A stretch of DNA of 64,000 nt, taken from contig NZ_KZ819074.1 of assembly GCF_003115855.1 (NCBI RefSeq), positions 124,001-188,000 on the forward strand, in the 5' to 3' direction. The translations under genes were made by a program, and so were the position numbers. Below the pieces are notes generated by a model. That model did not search any database, was not told the origin of the DNA, and saw nothing but the letters and a program-made list of their open reading frames with translations. Shown in pieces: positions 25,610 through 33,570 of this stretch (position 1 is the first letter of the stretch; every line of letters starts with the position of its first letter). Source of the stretch: Brenneria corticis (lineage in GTDB: Bacteria; Pseudomonadota; Gammaproteobacteria; Enterobacterales; Enterobacteriaceae).

Positions 25610-26926
25610 ATGCAAGCCACCATCACTCCCGCTATCGATGCCGACGCTCCGCCGGTCAATTCCAGAAGTAAAGTGATCATTGCCTCGCTGGTGGGAACCG
25701 CGATTGAATTTTTTGATTTCTATATTTACGCCACCGCCGCCGTGCTGGTGTTTCCACATATTTTCTTCCCGCAGGGCGACCCGGCGGCGGCCACGCTACA
25801 GTCGCTGGCGACCTTTGCCATAGCCTTTATCGCCCGGCCGATCGGCTCGGCGGTATTCGGTCATTTCGGCGACCGCGCCGGCCGCAAGGTCACGCTGGTG
25901 GCGTCATTGCTGACCATGGGTATTTCAACGGTGCTGATCGGCCTGTTGCCAAGCTATGAAACCATCGGCATTCTTGCTCCCATCCTGCTGGCGCTGGCGC
26001 GTTTCGGCCAGGGTCTGGGGCTGGGCGGCGAATGGGGCGGCGCGGCGCTGCTGGCGACCGAGAACGCCCCGGCCCATAAACGCGCGCTGTACGGTTCATT
26101 CCCGCAGCTCGGCGCGCCGATCGGCTTCTTCTTCGCCAACGGCACCTTCCTGCTGCTCTCCTGGCTGCTGACCAATGAACAATTTATGCAATGGGGCTGG
26201 CGCGTACCCTTTATTTTCTCCGCCGTGCTGGTGCTGATCGGCCTGTACGTGCGCGTCTCCCTGCATGAAACGCCGGTATTCGCCAAAGTCGCCAAAGCGG
26301 GCAAACAGGTGCGGGTTCCCATCGGAACGCTGTTCAGCAAACATATGAAAGCCACTATTATCGGCACCTTCATCATGCTGGCGACCTACACGCTGTTCTA
26401 TATCATGACCGTCTACTCCATGACCTACGGCACCACGCCGGCGCCGAACGGGCTGGGCTTTTCGCGCAATACCTTCCTGTGGATGCTGATGATCGCGGTG
26501 ATCGCTTTCGCCGTTATCATCCCGCTGTCGGGCTATCTGGCCGATGCCTTCGGACGGCGGAAAACCATGATTGCCGTGACCTGCCTGATGCTGCTGTTCG
26601 CCATGCTGTTCCCGTCGATGCTGGGTTCCGGCAATCAGGCCATCGTGATGGCTTTCCTGATTTGCGGCATGGGCATGATGGGGCTGACGTTCGGCCCGAT
26701 GGGCGCGCTGCTGCCGGAGCTGTTCCCGACGGAAGTGCGCTATACCGGGGCTTCTTTCTCTTATAACGTCTCGTCCATTCTCGGTGCGTCCGTCGCGCCC
26801 TATATCGCCACCTGGCTGACCGTCACTTACGGTCTGTTCTACGTGGGGGTTTATCTGGCGGCAATGGCGTCGCTGACGCTGATCGCATTGCTGCTGAGTA
26901 AAGAGACGCGCCATCAGTCTCTCTGA
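25610..26926 (+). CDS. yhjE: MFS transporter of the metabolite:H+ symporter (MHS) family, YhjE-like
   Basis: A 438-residue, 12-helix inner-membrane transporter. Long identities with E. coli YhjE are recognisable: NSRSKVIIASLVGTAIEFFDF near residue 18, ATLQSLATFAIAFIARPIGSAVFGHFGDR with the MFS G-x-x-x-D-R-x-G-R-K loop, GQGLGLGGEWGGAALLATENAP, ELFPTEVRYTGASFSYN, and the end ETRHQSL. The MHS family carries small organic acids or osmolytes (ProP, KgtP, ShiA), but the YhjE substrate is unknown. In E. coli the gene is elsewhere; here it helps separate xerD from fldB. Confidence 0.9.
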   Translation: MQATITPAIDADAPPVNSRSKVIIASLVGTAIEFFDFYIYATAAVLVFPHIFFPQGDPAAATLQSLATFAIAFIARPIGSAVFGHFGDRAGRKVTLVASLLTMGISTVLIGLLPSYETIGILAPILLALARFGQGLGLGGEWGGAALLATENAPAHKRALYGSFPQLGAPIGFFFANGTFLLLSWLLTNEQFMQWGWRVPFIFSAVLVLIGLYVRVSLHETPVFAKVAKAGKQVRVPIGTLFSKHMKATIIGTFIMLATYTLFYIMTVYSMTYGTTPAPNGLGFSRNTFLWMLMIAVIAFAVIIPLSGYLADAFGRRKTMIAVTCLMLLFAMLFPSMLGSGNQAIVMAFLICGMGMMGLTFGPMGALLPELFPTEVRYTGASFSYNVSSILGASVAPYIATWLTVTYGLFYVGVYLAAMASLTLIALLLSKETRHQSL

Positions 26927-26939
26927 ATCGGCGCTATCG

Positions 26940-26959
26940 TGAAAGCCGTTCGGCTTTCA
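26940..26959 (+). terminator. Hairpin after yhjE
   Basis: TGAAAGCCG-TT-CGGCTTTCA is a strong hairpin 14 bases past the yhjE stop. No T run follows directly, so it may be a weak terminator or an mRNA-stabilising stem. Confidence 0.5.
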
Positions 26960-27020
26960 CGACGCCTGCCTGGCGCCGCCTTTTCTTACTGGCGGCGCTT
27001 GTCATTCCTTATGTAGGCAT

Positions 27021-27491
27021 TCATCTGACTATATGCACGCGGGATTCATAAGGGACGATCTCTCCATCCGGCTGCAGTCTATACCGTTGATTAGATGTCC
27101 TGAGCGTGATACTGCCCGCGCCATTGTCATTTATGGAAAAAAGAAGTTGTTTCTCAATGCAGTTTTTCTCTGCCGGCATATCCTTAAAGCACAGACGGTC
27201 ATATTCACTTTCCTTGTAACCCTCGCCGAAGTCCCAGAAGGTAATATTGAAGGAACCATAAGACGAGCGTTTGGGGATGGCGTATTTCTCTTTCAGCATC
27301 GCTCTATTCTTCAGCCACCAGTCGATCTTTCCCCGGTTGGTCAGCGGAAAGTTCAGTACCAGCACATGGCTAAAATCACTGTGTTGATGAATAGCCACGA
27401 TTTTTACCGGCCGGGAAAGCCAGATAATGACGTACACGGCGGCTAATACAGCCAAAACGGCAATTACACGCTTTTTCGACAAAATCTTCAT
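27021..27491 (-). CDS. DUF943 family membrane protein
   Basis: A 156-residue protein with a short basic start (MKILSKKR) and one membrane helix (about residues 8-26), followed by a periplasmic domain. The pattern KIVAIHQHSDFSHVLVLNFP, TNRGKIDWWLKNRAMLKEKY and FNITFWDFGEGYKE-Y-DRLCFKDM matches the enterobacterial DUF943 family from memory. DUF943 genes commonly sit beside type VI secretion effector-like genes, which suggests an immunity or accessory role, but no function is established. Its ATG overlaps the TGA of the upstream DUF3289 gene (ATGA at 27488-27491), so the pair is translated together. Confidence 0.8.
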   Translation of the reverse strand: MKILSKKRVIAVLAVLAAVYVIIWLSRPVKIVAIHQHSDFSHVLVLNFPLTNRGKIDWWLKNRAMLKEKYAIPKRSSYGSFNITFWDFGEGYKESEYDRLCFKDMPAEKNCIEKQLLFSINDNGAGSITLRTSNQRYRLQPDGEIVPYESRVHIVR

Positions 27492-28348
27492 ATACCCTTC
27501 GTCCCGGTCATTTCCACCTCGGTTTCCATCTCGGTGATAAACGGCCGCTGCGCCAGCGGGCCGTAATGTTGCAGAACAAACCAGATGCGAAAGAAACGCA
27601 TCTGCCGAAATGTCCACTGCAAAATATCCTCGTCATCCAGCCCGAAATGGTCCTGCACCCGGTAGTGAATCACCGCCCGGAAGCCGTTATCATCAATATG
27701 CAGGGACTTCAGGGTGATATGAGCCGCCCAGATATCATGGACGGTGATGCCCATACCGTTAACGCTGTCAACGGGTCTGTTAAACTTCGGCAATTTGCTA
27801 CCCATTATCGCTTCTTTGATTTTGTTTTCTGCCGCTGCCGGAAATAGTTTGTTTTTCCAGTCGATATTTTCACGAAGAGACTCCTTGATATTGAGCAATG
27901 TGCTGTCTTCCGACAAATCGCCGACAAGCTGTTCTCTCAGCGCCCGATCAAGCAGCGGGCTGCGGAAGGTCGCGCCATTGCCATACCGCATATGGTCGAT
28001 CATCTGATAGATAAGGGGCGAGTATGGGCCGTGCATGGCGAAAGGCCATGCGAGATCGTGAAATTCGGCGAACAGGCGGTTCAGGCATTCTTCTGTGGAG
28101 AGGTATCTGATGTTTGGCCTGCGGCCCAATTCATACTGGTAAGTCCATCTGGGATCCTCAATCTCGGCCCGCGTATAGGGATTAACCCGCATGGAAACGT
28201 CCGCGAGGCTGAAGATAGTTTTGAGGGTGGATTCGCTATGGTCGCCATAGCGCATGTCCGGCGCCTGATAGTCATCCATTTTATTCTGGCTTGCAAAAAC
28301 GCGATGAGGAAAATGCAACGCGACAGGTCTTATCGTTAATTCAGTCAT
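27488..28348 (-). CDS. DUF3289 family protein (putative effector-like)
   Basis: A 286-residue protein without signal peptide or membrane helix. The pattern PDMRYGDHSESTLKTIFSLADVSMRVNPYT, HGPYSPLIYQMIDHMRYGNGATF and the C-terminal RFFRIWFVLQHYGPLAQRPFIT fits the DUF3289 (YPO3983-like) family as remembered. Members occur in plant- and animal-associated enterobacteria, some near or fused to type VI secretion components. An effector role here, with the downstream DUF943 protein as partner, is inference; no Hcp, VgrG or PAAR gene lies in this window. The pair is inserted between two genes adjacent in E. coli. Confidence 0.7.
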   Translation of the reverse strand: MTELTIRPVALHFPHRVFASQNKMDDYQAPDMRYGDHSESTLKTIFSLADVSMRVNPYTRAEIEDPRWTYQYELGRRPNIRYLSTEECLNRLFAEFHDLAWPFAMHGPYSPLIYQMIDHMRYGNGATFRSPLLDRALREQLVGDLSEDSTLLNIKESLRENIDWKNKLFPAAAENKIKEAIMGSKLPKFNRPVDSVNGMGITVHDIWAAHITLKSLHIDDNGFRAVIHYRVQDHFGLDDEDILQWTFRQMRFFRIWFVLQHYGPLAQRPFITEMETEVEMTGTKGI

Positions 28349-28652
28349 TATTTGGAAATCCTTTTACCCTGTATGATCATTGGAAAGCCATCGCCGCGCG
28401 GGCCATATCTTCCTTCCGTCTCAAACAATAATAACCCGCGCAGTTTACCCTATACGTACGGTAGCGTCATTATCGGTACAAGCAATCAGAACAGGTACAA
28501 GCCTGACTGACGCATGCTATAACGATTGCGTTCGATGAAGACGCTTGATTTTACGCAACAAGACGATCATGCTCAGCGCTATGCAAAACTGTTTGCTGCA
28601 ATACCCGTCATTACATTGAATGAAAGAGAATCATAGCTTTACGGAACACACG
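28349..28652. other. Intergenic region between divergent DUF3289 gene and fldB
   Basis: It holds the promoters of both genes. A TATAAC hexamer near 28520 could be the fldB -10. No gene or clear regulator site was recognised. Confidence 0.3.
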
Positions 28653-29171
28653 ATGAAAATTGGTCTGTTTTACGGCTCCAGCACCTGCTATACCGAAATG
28701 GCGGCAGAAAAAATCCGCGACATCCTGGGTGAGGATCTGGTGGATCTGCACAACGTCAAAGATGTCTCCCCGCAACGGATGGAAGAGTACGGCATATTGA
28801 TTCTGGGCATTCCCACCTGGGATTTCGGCGAACTTCAGGAAGACTGGGAGGCCGTGTGGCAACATCTGCCCACGCTGAATCTGCAAGGTAAGATCGTGGC
28901 GCTATACGGCATGGGCGATCAGTTGGGATACGGCGAGTGGTTTCTGGACGCGCTGGGGATGCTGCACGCTCAACTACAGCCGCTGGGGGTGAAATTTATC
29001 GGCTACTGGCCGACGGAAGGCTACGAGTTCACCAGCCCGAAACCGCTCGCCGCCGATGGCAAACAGTTTGTCGGGCTGGCGCTGGATGAGGTCAATCAGT
29101 ACGATCTCAGCGACGAGCGCATTGAGCAATGGTGCGAACAGATTTTGCTGGAAATGGAACCGCTGCTGTAA
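28653..29171 (+). CDS. fldB: Flavodoxin 2
   Basis: A 172-residue cytoplasmic FMN-binding electron carrier of the long-chain flavodoxin class. The phosphate loop is GLFYGSSTCYTEMAAEKI at the start, and the isoalloxazine-contact segments are IPTWDFGELQEDWE and GDQLGYGEWFLDALGM. It ends SDERIEQWCEQIL, as E. coli FldB does. The start MKIGLFYG (28653) fits the family; an in-frame Met 11 codons earlier is unlikely. In E. coli fldB precedes xerD; here it is separated and stands alone beside convergent rlmF. Confidence 0.95.
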   Translation: MKIGLFYGSSTCYTEMAAEKIRDILGEDLVDLHNVKDVSPQRMEEYGILILGIPTWDFGELQEDWEAVWQHLPTLNLQGKIVALYGMGDQLGYGEWFLDALGMLHAQLQPLGVKFIGYWPTEGYEFTSPKPLAADGKQFVGLALDEVNQYDLSDERIEQWCEQILLEMEPLL

Positions 29172-29177
29172 ACGCCG

Positions 29178-30128
29178 TTATCGTTTCTGTAACCACCATC
29201 TTGCGCGCGCGGGCGCATCAAAAAAGCTCCAGGCCACAAAGCGGCTCTGTTTCTGCCCCTGCGCCATATCGATGGTCGCCACTTTCTCCGCGCCGACGTT
29301 TTCCAGCGCCCGATACAGCTCGGGCAGGTTTTCTTTGCGCGACACCAGCGAAGTGAACCACAGGCACTGGCGGGCGAAGCCGGCGCTCTCGTTAATCATC
29401 TGACTGATAAATGCGGTTTCTCCGCCTTCGCACCACAGCTCATCCTGCTGGCCGCCGAAGTTGAGCGGCGAGTTTTTATCCAGGCCAAGATTATGCAGCT
29501 TGCGCTGCGACCCCTGACGCGCCTCGGCGGCGGAAGCGTGGAACGGCGGATTACACAGCACGGCGTCGAAAATTTCGTTCTTGTGAATGATACCGGCAAG
29601 AATCGCTTTGCTGTTTTTCTGGCGGCGTAAGCGAATGGCCCGATTCAGGCCGGGGTTCGCCTCGAGGGTGGCGTTGGCCGCCTGCATCGCCTGCGGATTA
29701 ATTTCGCTGCCGGTAAAACGCCAGCCATATTCACGAAAGCCGATCAGCGGATAGATGCAGTTGGCGCCGCAGCCGACGTCCAGCACCGACGCCCCGCGCG
29801 GCACCACGGATTGATTATCCTCCGCCAGCAGATCGGCCAGATGATGAAGGTAATCCGCCCGGCCGGGCACCGGCGGACAGAGAAAGCCGTCCGGAATAAT
29901 CCAGTGTTCAATCTGGTAGAAATGGTGCAGCAGCGCCTGATTCAGCGCCTTGACGGCCTGCGGGTCGGAGAAATCAACCGACTCGTCACCGTAAGCATTC
30001 ACCTTGACGAAAGGTATCAGCGCCGGGTGGATTTGCTTCAGCGCGGTAAAATCATAGCGACCGCGGTGGCGGTTACGCGGGTGCAGCCTGTTTTTCTGCG
30101 CGGCATGGTTATCTTTGGGCGTTGTCAT
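29178..30128 (-). CDS. rlmF: 23S rRNA (adenine-1618-N6)-methyltransferase
   Basis: A 316-residue S-adenosylmethionine-dependent methyltransferase modifying A1618 of 23S rRNA. The opening (KNRLHPRNRHRGRYDFTAL) is a family hallmark. The SAM-binding motif is VLDVGCGANCIYP near residue 117, and the catalytic NPPF of N6-adenine methylases is in CNPPFHASAAEA near residue 192. Length is normal. It is convergent with fldB, the two stops being only about 9 bases apart. Confidence 0.94.
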   Translation of the reverse strand: MTTPKDNHAAQKNRLHPRNRHRGRYDFTALKQIHPALIPFVKVNAYGDESVDFSDPQAVKALNQALLHHFYQIEHWIIPDGFLCPPVPGRADYLHHLADLLAEDNQSVVPRGASVLDVGCGANCIYPLIGFREYGWRFTGSEINPQAMQAANATLEANPGLNRAIRLRRQKNSKAILAGIIHKNEIFDAVLCNPPFHASAAEARQGSQRKLHNLGLDKNSPLNFGGQQDELWCEGGETAFISQMINESAGFARQCLWFTSLVSRKENLPELYRALENVGAEKVATIDMAQGQKQSRFVAWSFFDAPARARWWLQKR

Positions 30129-30193
30129 CGGCTTCTCTCTTGTTGAATGGCGCGTAAGATACCCGCTGCGCTAAGCCGCGTAAATCATTGCCG

Positions 30194-30598
30194 TCAATTT
30201 CTATGCTGCAGCAGCAATTGGCGCAGATGGCGCCACTCGTCGTTCCCCATGCTGTCCGACGCCAGCCACAGACGCTGCCGTTCTTTACCATCCATCGATT
30301 TCAGCGACAGCAGAATGCCGTTCTTCAGTACCCACGGACGTTTGGTAATCTGCCAGTCCTGTTGCTGCCAGCGCAGGTGCGTTGCTCCGCGCAGGGAAAT
30401 CTCCCCCTGGCGAACTTTGATGTTGCGCTGGCTGCGGATAAAACCGAACACCACCAGCGTCACCAGCCCCAGCCACAGTGCGGTATAGCTATCCGGCCAG
30501 GGAGCCAGCAGTATCAGTAAAACCAGTAATCCGTGCACAACCAGCGATAACAACTGCATGCGCCAGGAAACGCGCAGGTCACATTGCCACTGGGCCAC
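30194..30598 (-). CDS. ygfX: Membrane protein YgfX (CptA), partner of SdhE
   Basis: A 134-residue inner-membrane protein with two adjacent hydrophobic helices (about residues 14-55). It reads like E. coli YgfX/CptA: WQCDLRVSWRMQLLSL at the start, IRSQRNIKVRQGEI in the middle and LASDSMGNDEWRHLRQLLLQ at the end. It starts with GTG inside the end of sdhE (20-base overlap), so it is coupled to it. In E. coli it was proposed as the toxin of a YgfYX pair affecting the cytoskeleton; other work links it to SdhE and pigment production. The toxin role is disputed. Confidence 0.92.
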   Translation of the reverse strand: MAQWQCDLRVSWRMQLLSLVVHGLLVLLILLAPWPDSYTALWLGLVTLVVFGFIRSQRNIKVRQGEISLRGATHLRWQQQDWQITKRPWVLKNGILLSLKSMDGKERQRLWLASDSMGNDEWRHLRQLLLQHRN

Positions 30599-30845
30599 GG
30601 GCTTTATTTCGCGTCTGGATTAGGGAGATCATACGTTTCAGATCCTGATCTTGCGGTTCACCGTGGTTCATCAGCCAGTTAAACAGATCCGGATCGTCGC
30701 ACTGCAGCAGGCGGACGAACGTCCGCTTATCGCCATCGCTTAGCGCATCATACTCATGCTCAAAAAAAGGCATGATAGAAATATCCAGCTCACGCATACC
30801 GCGTCGACATGCCCAGTGAATGCGTGATTTGTTATCGATTTCCAT
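30579..30845 (-). CDS. sdhE: FAD assembly factor SdhE
   Basis: An 88-residue soluble protein needed for covalent attachment of FAD to succinate dehydrogenase and fumarate reductase. The conserved RGMREL-D motif (WACRRGMRELDI) near residue 15 contacts the flavoprotein, and EYDALSDGDKRTFVRLLQCDDPDLFNWL is typical. The Met at 30845 gives the family length. It is divergent from ygfZ and overlaps ygfX, as in E. coli. Confidence 0.95.
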   Translation of the reverse strand: MEIDNKSRIHWACRRGMRELDISIMPFFEHEYDALSDGDKRTFVRLLQCDDPDLFNWLMNHGEPQDQDLKRMISLIQTRNKARGPVAM

Positions 30846-31060
30846 GCTTATACCACCTTGTTTATCGATGCTGACTATCAGTGTAACTCGATTTCCGCTG
30901 TAAATGTTCAACTAATAGTAACACTTTGACATATTTTAGCGGCCGATTGACCGCCGTAGCGCAGGCTTACGAGGCCCCTCGCACAATAACCGCTTGCAAA
31001 CCCCGGCCGCTCTTTTACCATTAGACCATTCGCTTATTGCCCAAGCAGCAGGATGGTTCT

Positions 31061-32047
31061 ATGGCTCATCAACCCGCTTTCGTCTCACAACCACCGTTCG
31101 CCTCCACCCAGTTACCCGCGACGCTGATTTCGCTTGATGACTGGGCGCTGGTCACTTTGACCGGCCCCGATACCGTCAAGTACCTTCAGGGACAGGTCAC
31201 CGCCGATGTGGATGCGCTGCCCGCCGACCAGCATGTACTCTGCGCGCACTGCGACGCCAAGGGAAAAATGTGGAGCGGCCTGCGCCTGTTCCAGCGTGGG
31301 GAAGGCTTCGCCTTTATCGAACGGCGCAACCTGCGCGATACCCAACTCAACGAGCTGAAAAAATACGCCGTTTTTTCCAAAACCACGATGGCGGCAGACG
31401 ACGATATCATTCTGCTGGGTGCCGCCGGCGCGCAGATCCGCGAACGCCTGCAGCCGATTTTCGCCGTTCTGCCGGACGCCGAGCATCCGGTGGTTCAACA
31501 TCAGGGCGCCACCCTGCTCCATTTTTCGCACCCGGCGGAGCGTTTCCTGCTGGTGCTGGACGCGGAGCAGTGCGCGACGCTGCTGCAACGCCTGGCAGGC
31601 CAGACCGAATTAAATGATAGCCGCCAATGGCTGGCCTTGGATATTGAATCCGGTCTGCCGATCGTTGACAGCGTAAACAGTGCGCAGTTCATCCCGCAAG
31701 CGGCTAATTTACAGGCATTAAACGGGATAAGCTTCAGCAAAGGATGCTACGCCGGGCAGGAAATGGTCGCCCGCGCCAAGTACCGGGGCGCCAACAAGCG
31801 GGCGCTCTACTGGCTGGCCGGGCAGGCAAGCCGGGTTCCCGAGGCCGGGGAGGATCTTGAATTACAGCTGGGGGAAAACTGGCGCCGCACCGGCACCGTA
31901 CTGGCGGCCTGCCGCTTGCGGGATGAAAGCGTCTGGGTGCAGGCGGTGCTGAACAACGATCTGGAGGCCGGCAGCGCCCTGCGCGTGCGCGACGATGCCG
32001 ACGGCAAACTGACGATCCAGCCGCTGCCTTATATTATTGAAGGCTGA
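31061..32047 (+). CDS. ygfZ: tRNA-modifying/Fe-S cluster repair folate-binding protein YgfZ
   Basis: A 328-residue folate-dependent protein of the GcvT-like fold that supports certain Fe-S enzymes such as MiaB. The signature K-G-C-Y-x-G-Q-E appears as SFSKGCYAGQEMVARAKYRG near residue 228, with its conserved cysteine. LTGPDTVKYLQGQVTADV and HCDAKGKMWSGLRLF are the N-terminal hallmarks. The Met at 31061 gives E. coli-like length; an in-frame Met at 31037 lacks support. It is divergent from sdhE. Confidence 0.95.
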   Translation: MAHQPAFVSQPPFASTQLPATLISLDDWALVTLTGPDTVKYLQGQVTADVDALPADQHVLCAHCDAKGKMWSGLRLFQRGEGFAFIERRNLRDTQLNELKKYAVFSKTTMAADDDIILLGAAGAQIRERLQPIFAVLPDAEHPVVQHQGATLLHFSHPAERFLLVLDAEQCATLLQRLAGQTELNDSRQWLALDIESGLPIVDSVNSAQFIPQAANLQALNGISFSKGCYAGQEMVARAKYRGANKRALYWLAGQASRVPEAGEDLELQLGENWRRTGTVLAACRLRDESVWVQAVLNNDLEAGSALRVRDDADGKLTIQPLPYIIEG

Positions 32048-32125
32048 ATGCCCTTTCAGATGACTGGCCGTTTGCCCGCTTGATTTAAGCGTTCCCAGCC
32101 ATGCTTTATGCCATTGCGTAACCTG

Positions 32126-32156
32126 TGCGCCAGACTTTGACTGGCGCATTTTTATT
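32126..32156 (+). terminator. Rho-independent terminator after ygfZ
   Basis: TGCGCCAG-ACTTTGA-CTGGCGCA followed by TTTTTATT: an 8-bp perfect stem with T tail. It lies 79 bases past the ygfZ stop and before the DUF4160 gene. Confidence 0.9.
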
Positions 32157-32188
32157 CATCATAATCCAGAGTAATGAAAGGGACGCCC

Positions 32189-32431
32189 ATGCCTGTGATA
32201 CTGAGATTCAGAGGTTTTACGTTTTTCTTCTACTCGAATGAGGGCAATCCTCAGGAACCAGCGCATATTCATGTACGGAACTCAGAAGCCGAGGCCAAAT
32301 TCTGGCTAACGCCAGAGGTTAAACTTGCTCGAAATGACGGGTTTAATGCCCGGGTATTGAAGGAGCTATCTGAGATTATTGATACTAATAAAGCGTCATT
32401 TCTGGAGGCCTGGAGTGACTATTTCAGCTAA
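32189..32431 (+). CDS. DUF4160 family protein
   Basis: An 80-residue protein, MPVILRFRGFTFFFYSNEGNP ... EPAHIHVRNSEAEAKFWL, matching the DUF4160 family (R-F-x-x-F-F-Y-S, PPHIHV-like motif). Members are small, often in two-gene units with DUF2442 proteins, and are suspected toxin-antitoxin-like modules without proven activity. The inner Met (32189) is preferred to 32174 because the family begins there. The next gene starts inside its 3' end, so both are coupled. It lies between core genes ygfZ and trhA. Confidence 0.82.
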   Translation: MPVILRFRGFTFFFYSNEGNPQEPAHIHVRNSEAEAKFWLTPEVKLARNDGFNARVLKELSEIIDTNKASFLEAWSDYFS

Positions 32432-32663
32432 GAAGATTCATTTCGATGAATTTAATATGTGGGTAGAGCTTAGTGATGCCCGAACCCTTGGCGTACCGTT
32501 AGCCTGGTTTCCCCGGTTGTTGCATGCAACGGAAGCGGAGCGGAATAGCTATGAGTTGAGTCCTCGTGGAATCCACTGGGACAAGCTTGACGAAGACATT
32601 TCCGTTGAAGGTTTGCTGGATGGCCGTGGCGATGTGACCCACCTCCCTCATAGCGCAGCTTAA
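32415..32663 (+). CDS. DUF2442 family protein
   Basis: An 82-residue protein starting at GTG 32415, with GGAGG 6 bases upstream and overlapping the DUF4160 gene by 17 bases. The hallmarks are VPLAWFPRLLHATEAER-N, GIHWDKLDEDISVEGLL. A longer open frame to 32379 would start inside the DUF4160 gene without a ribosome site. DUF2442 proteins are usually partners of DUF4160 and are candidate DNA-binding antitoxins; the function is unproven. Confidence 0.85.
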   Translation: MTISAKKIHFDEFNMWVELSDARTLGVPLAWFPRLLHATEAERNSYELSPRGIHWDKLDEDISVEGLLDGRGDVTHLPHSAA

Positions 32664-32766
32664 TCTTTTGTCGGGTTATGATGGCTGCGAGCTGCTGGCA
32701 AGGAATCACGGCTTGGATAAAGCCAGTGCGATAGAATAAGACGTTGTTCGTCAGCCGTTACCGAAC

Positions 32767-33414
32767 TTACACGTACAGATAAATCGCCAGAAAGTGGCAG
32801 ACGCTGCCGCCCAGCACAAAACCGTGCCAGATAGCGTGGTTGTAGGGAATGCGGTTGCAGGCGTAAAAGATCACCCCCAGCGTATAAATCGCGCCGCCGA
32901 CGGCCAGCAGCGTGATACCGGTAAGGGATAATGTCATCGCCAGTTGATAGATCACCACCAACGATAACCAGCCCATCACCAGATAGGTGATCAGCGAGAG
33001 CACTTCAAAACGGTGGGCAAACGCCAGCTTAAAGATCACCCCCAGCAGCGCCATACTCCAGATCACCACCATCAGCCCCTGAGCCAGCGGCGAGTTAAGC
33101 CCCACCAGCAGGAAAGGCGTATAGGTGCCGGCAATCAGCACGTAAATCGCACAGTGATCGAACTTCTTCAGCCAGTGCTTGGCGCGCGGCGAAGGAATGG
33201 CATGGTACAGCGTGGAAGCTAGAAACAAGAGAATAATACTGCCGCCGTACAGGCTGTAGCTGGTGATGGCCACGCCGTCCGCGCCATTATTCACCGCTTG
33301 CACCAACAGCAGCACCAGACCGACAATACCGAAAACCAGGCCGATTCCGTGGCTGACGCTATTGGCGATCTCCTCCGCCACCGAGTATCCCGATTCCCAC
33401 AAATTCTTTGACAT
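32767..33414 (-). CDS. trhA: Hemolysin III/PAQR-family membrane protein
   Basis: A 215-residue protein with seven hydrophobic segments of the hemolysin III (YqfA/TrhA, UPF0073) family. The metal-binding-type residues appear as SVSHGIG near the N-terminus, STLYHAIPS near residue 67 and YNHAIWHGFVLGGSVCHF at the C-terminus. E. coli TrhA has been linked to membrane-energy homeostasis. The start MSKNLWESGY (33414) is chosen; the extension to 33438 lacks homology. In E. coli it lies near ygfZ, as here. Confidence 0.92.
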   Translation of the reverse strand: MSKNLWESGYSVAEEIANSVSHGIGLVFGIVGLVLLLVQAVNNGADGVAITSYSLYGGSIILLFLASTLYHAIPSPRAKHWLKKFDHCAIYVLIAGTYTPFLLVGLNSPLAQGLMVVIWSMALLGVIFKLAFAHRFEVLSLITYLVMGWLSLVVIYQLAMTLSLTGITLLAVGGAIYTLGVIFYACNRIPYNHAIWHGFVLGGSVCHFLAIYLYV

Positions 33415-33570
33415 ATTGCCCTTACTTATCAATAACACCGGCCGCTAAGGCCCGATAACACAGAGGTTAACGCACCGGAGGCATAACCTTTGAGCAGCTT
33501 AGCCGAGAATAGTTTCAGTGTACACGTTTGACATCCTCCCCGCCCTAAAGGACAGGGATCCCTACCGTGT

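Noticed and set aside
30955..31035. tRNA-like stretch upstream of ygfZ (minus strand contains CTAATGGTAAAAGAGC and TTTGCAA)
   Set aside because: The D-loop-like part is suggestive, but no consistent anticodon stem, no T-loop GGTTCGA and no acceptor pairing could be found. It is more likely promoter DNA.
30846..31060. Search for a riboswitch or small RNA between sdhE and ygfZ
   Set aside because: No conserved motif or terminator was found; the space is the size expected for two divergent promoters.
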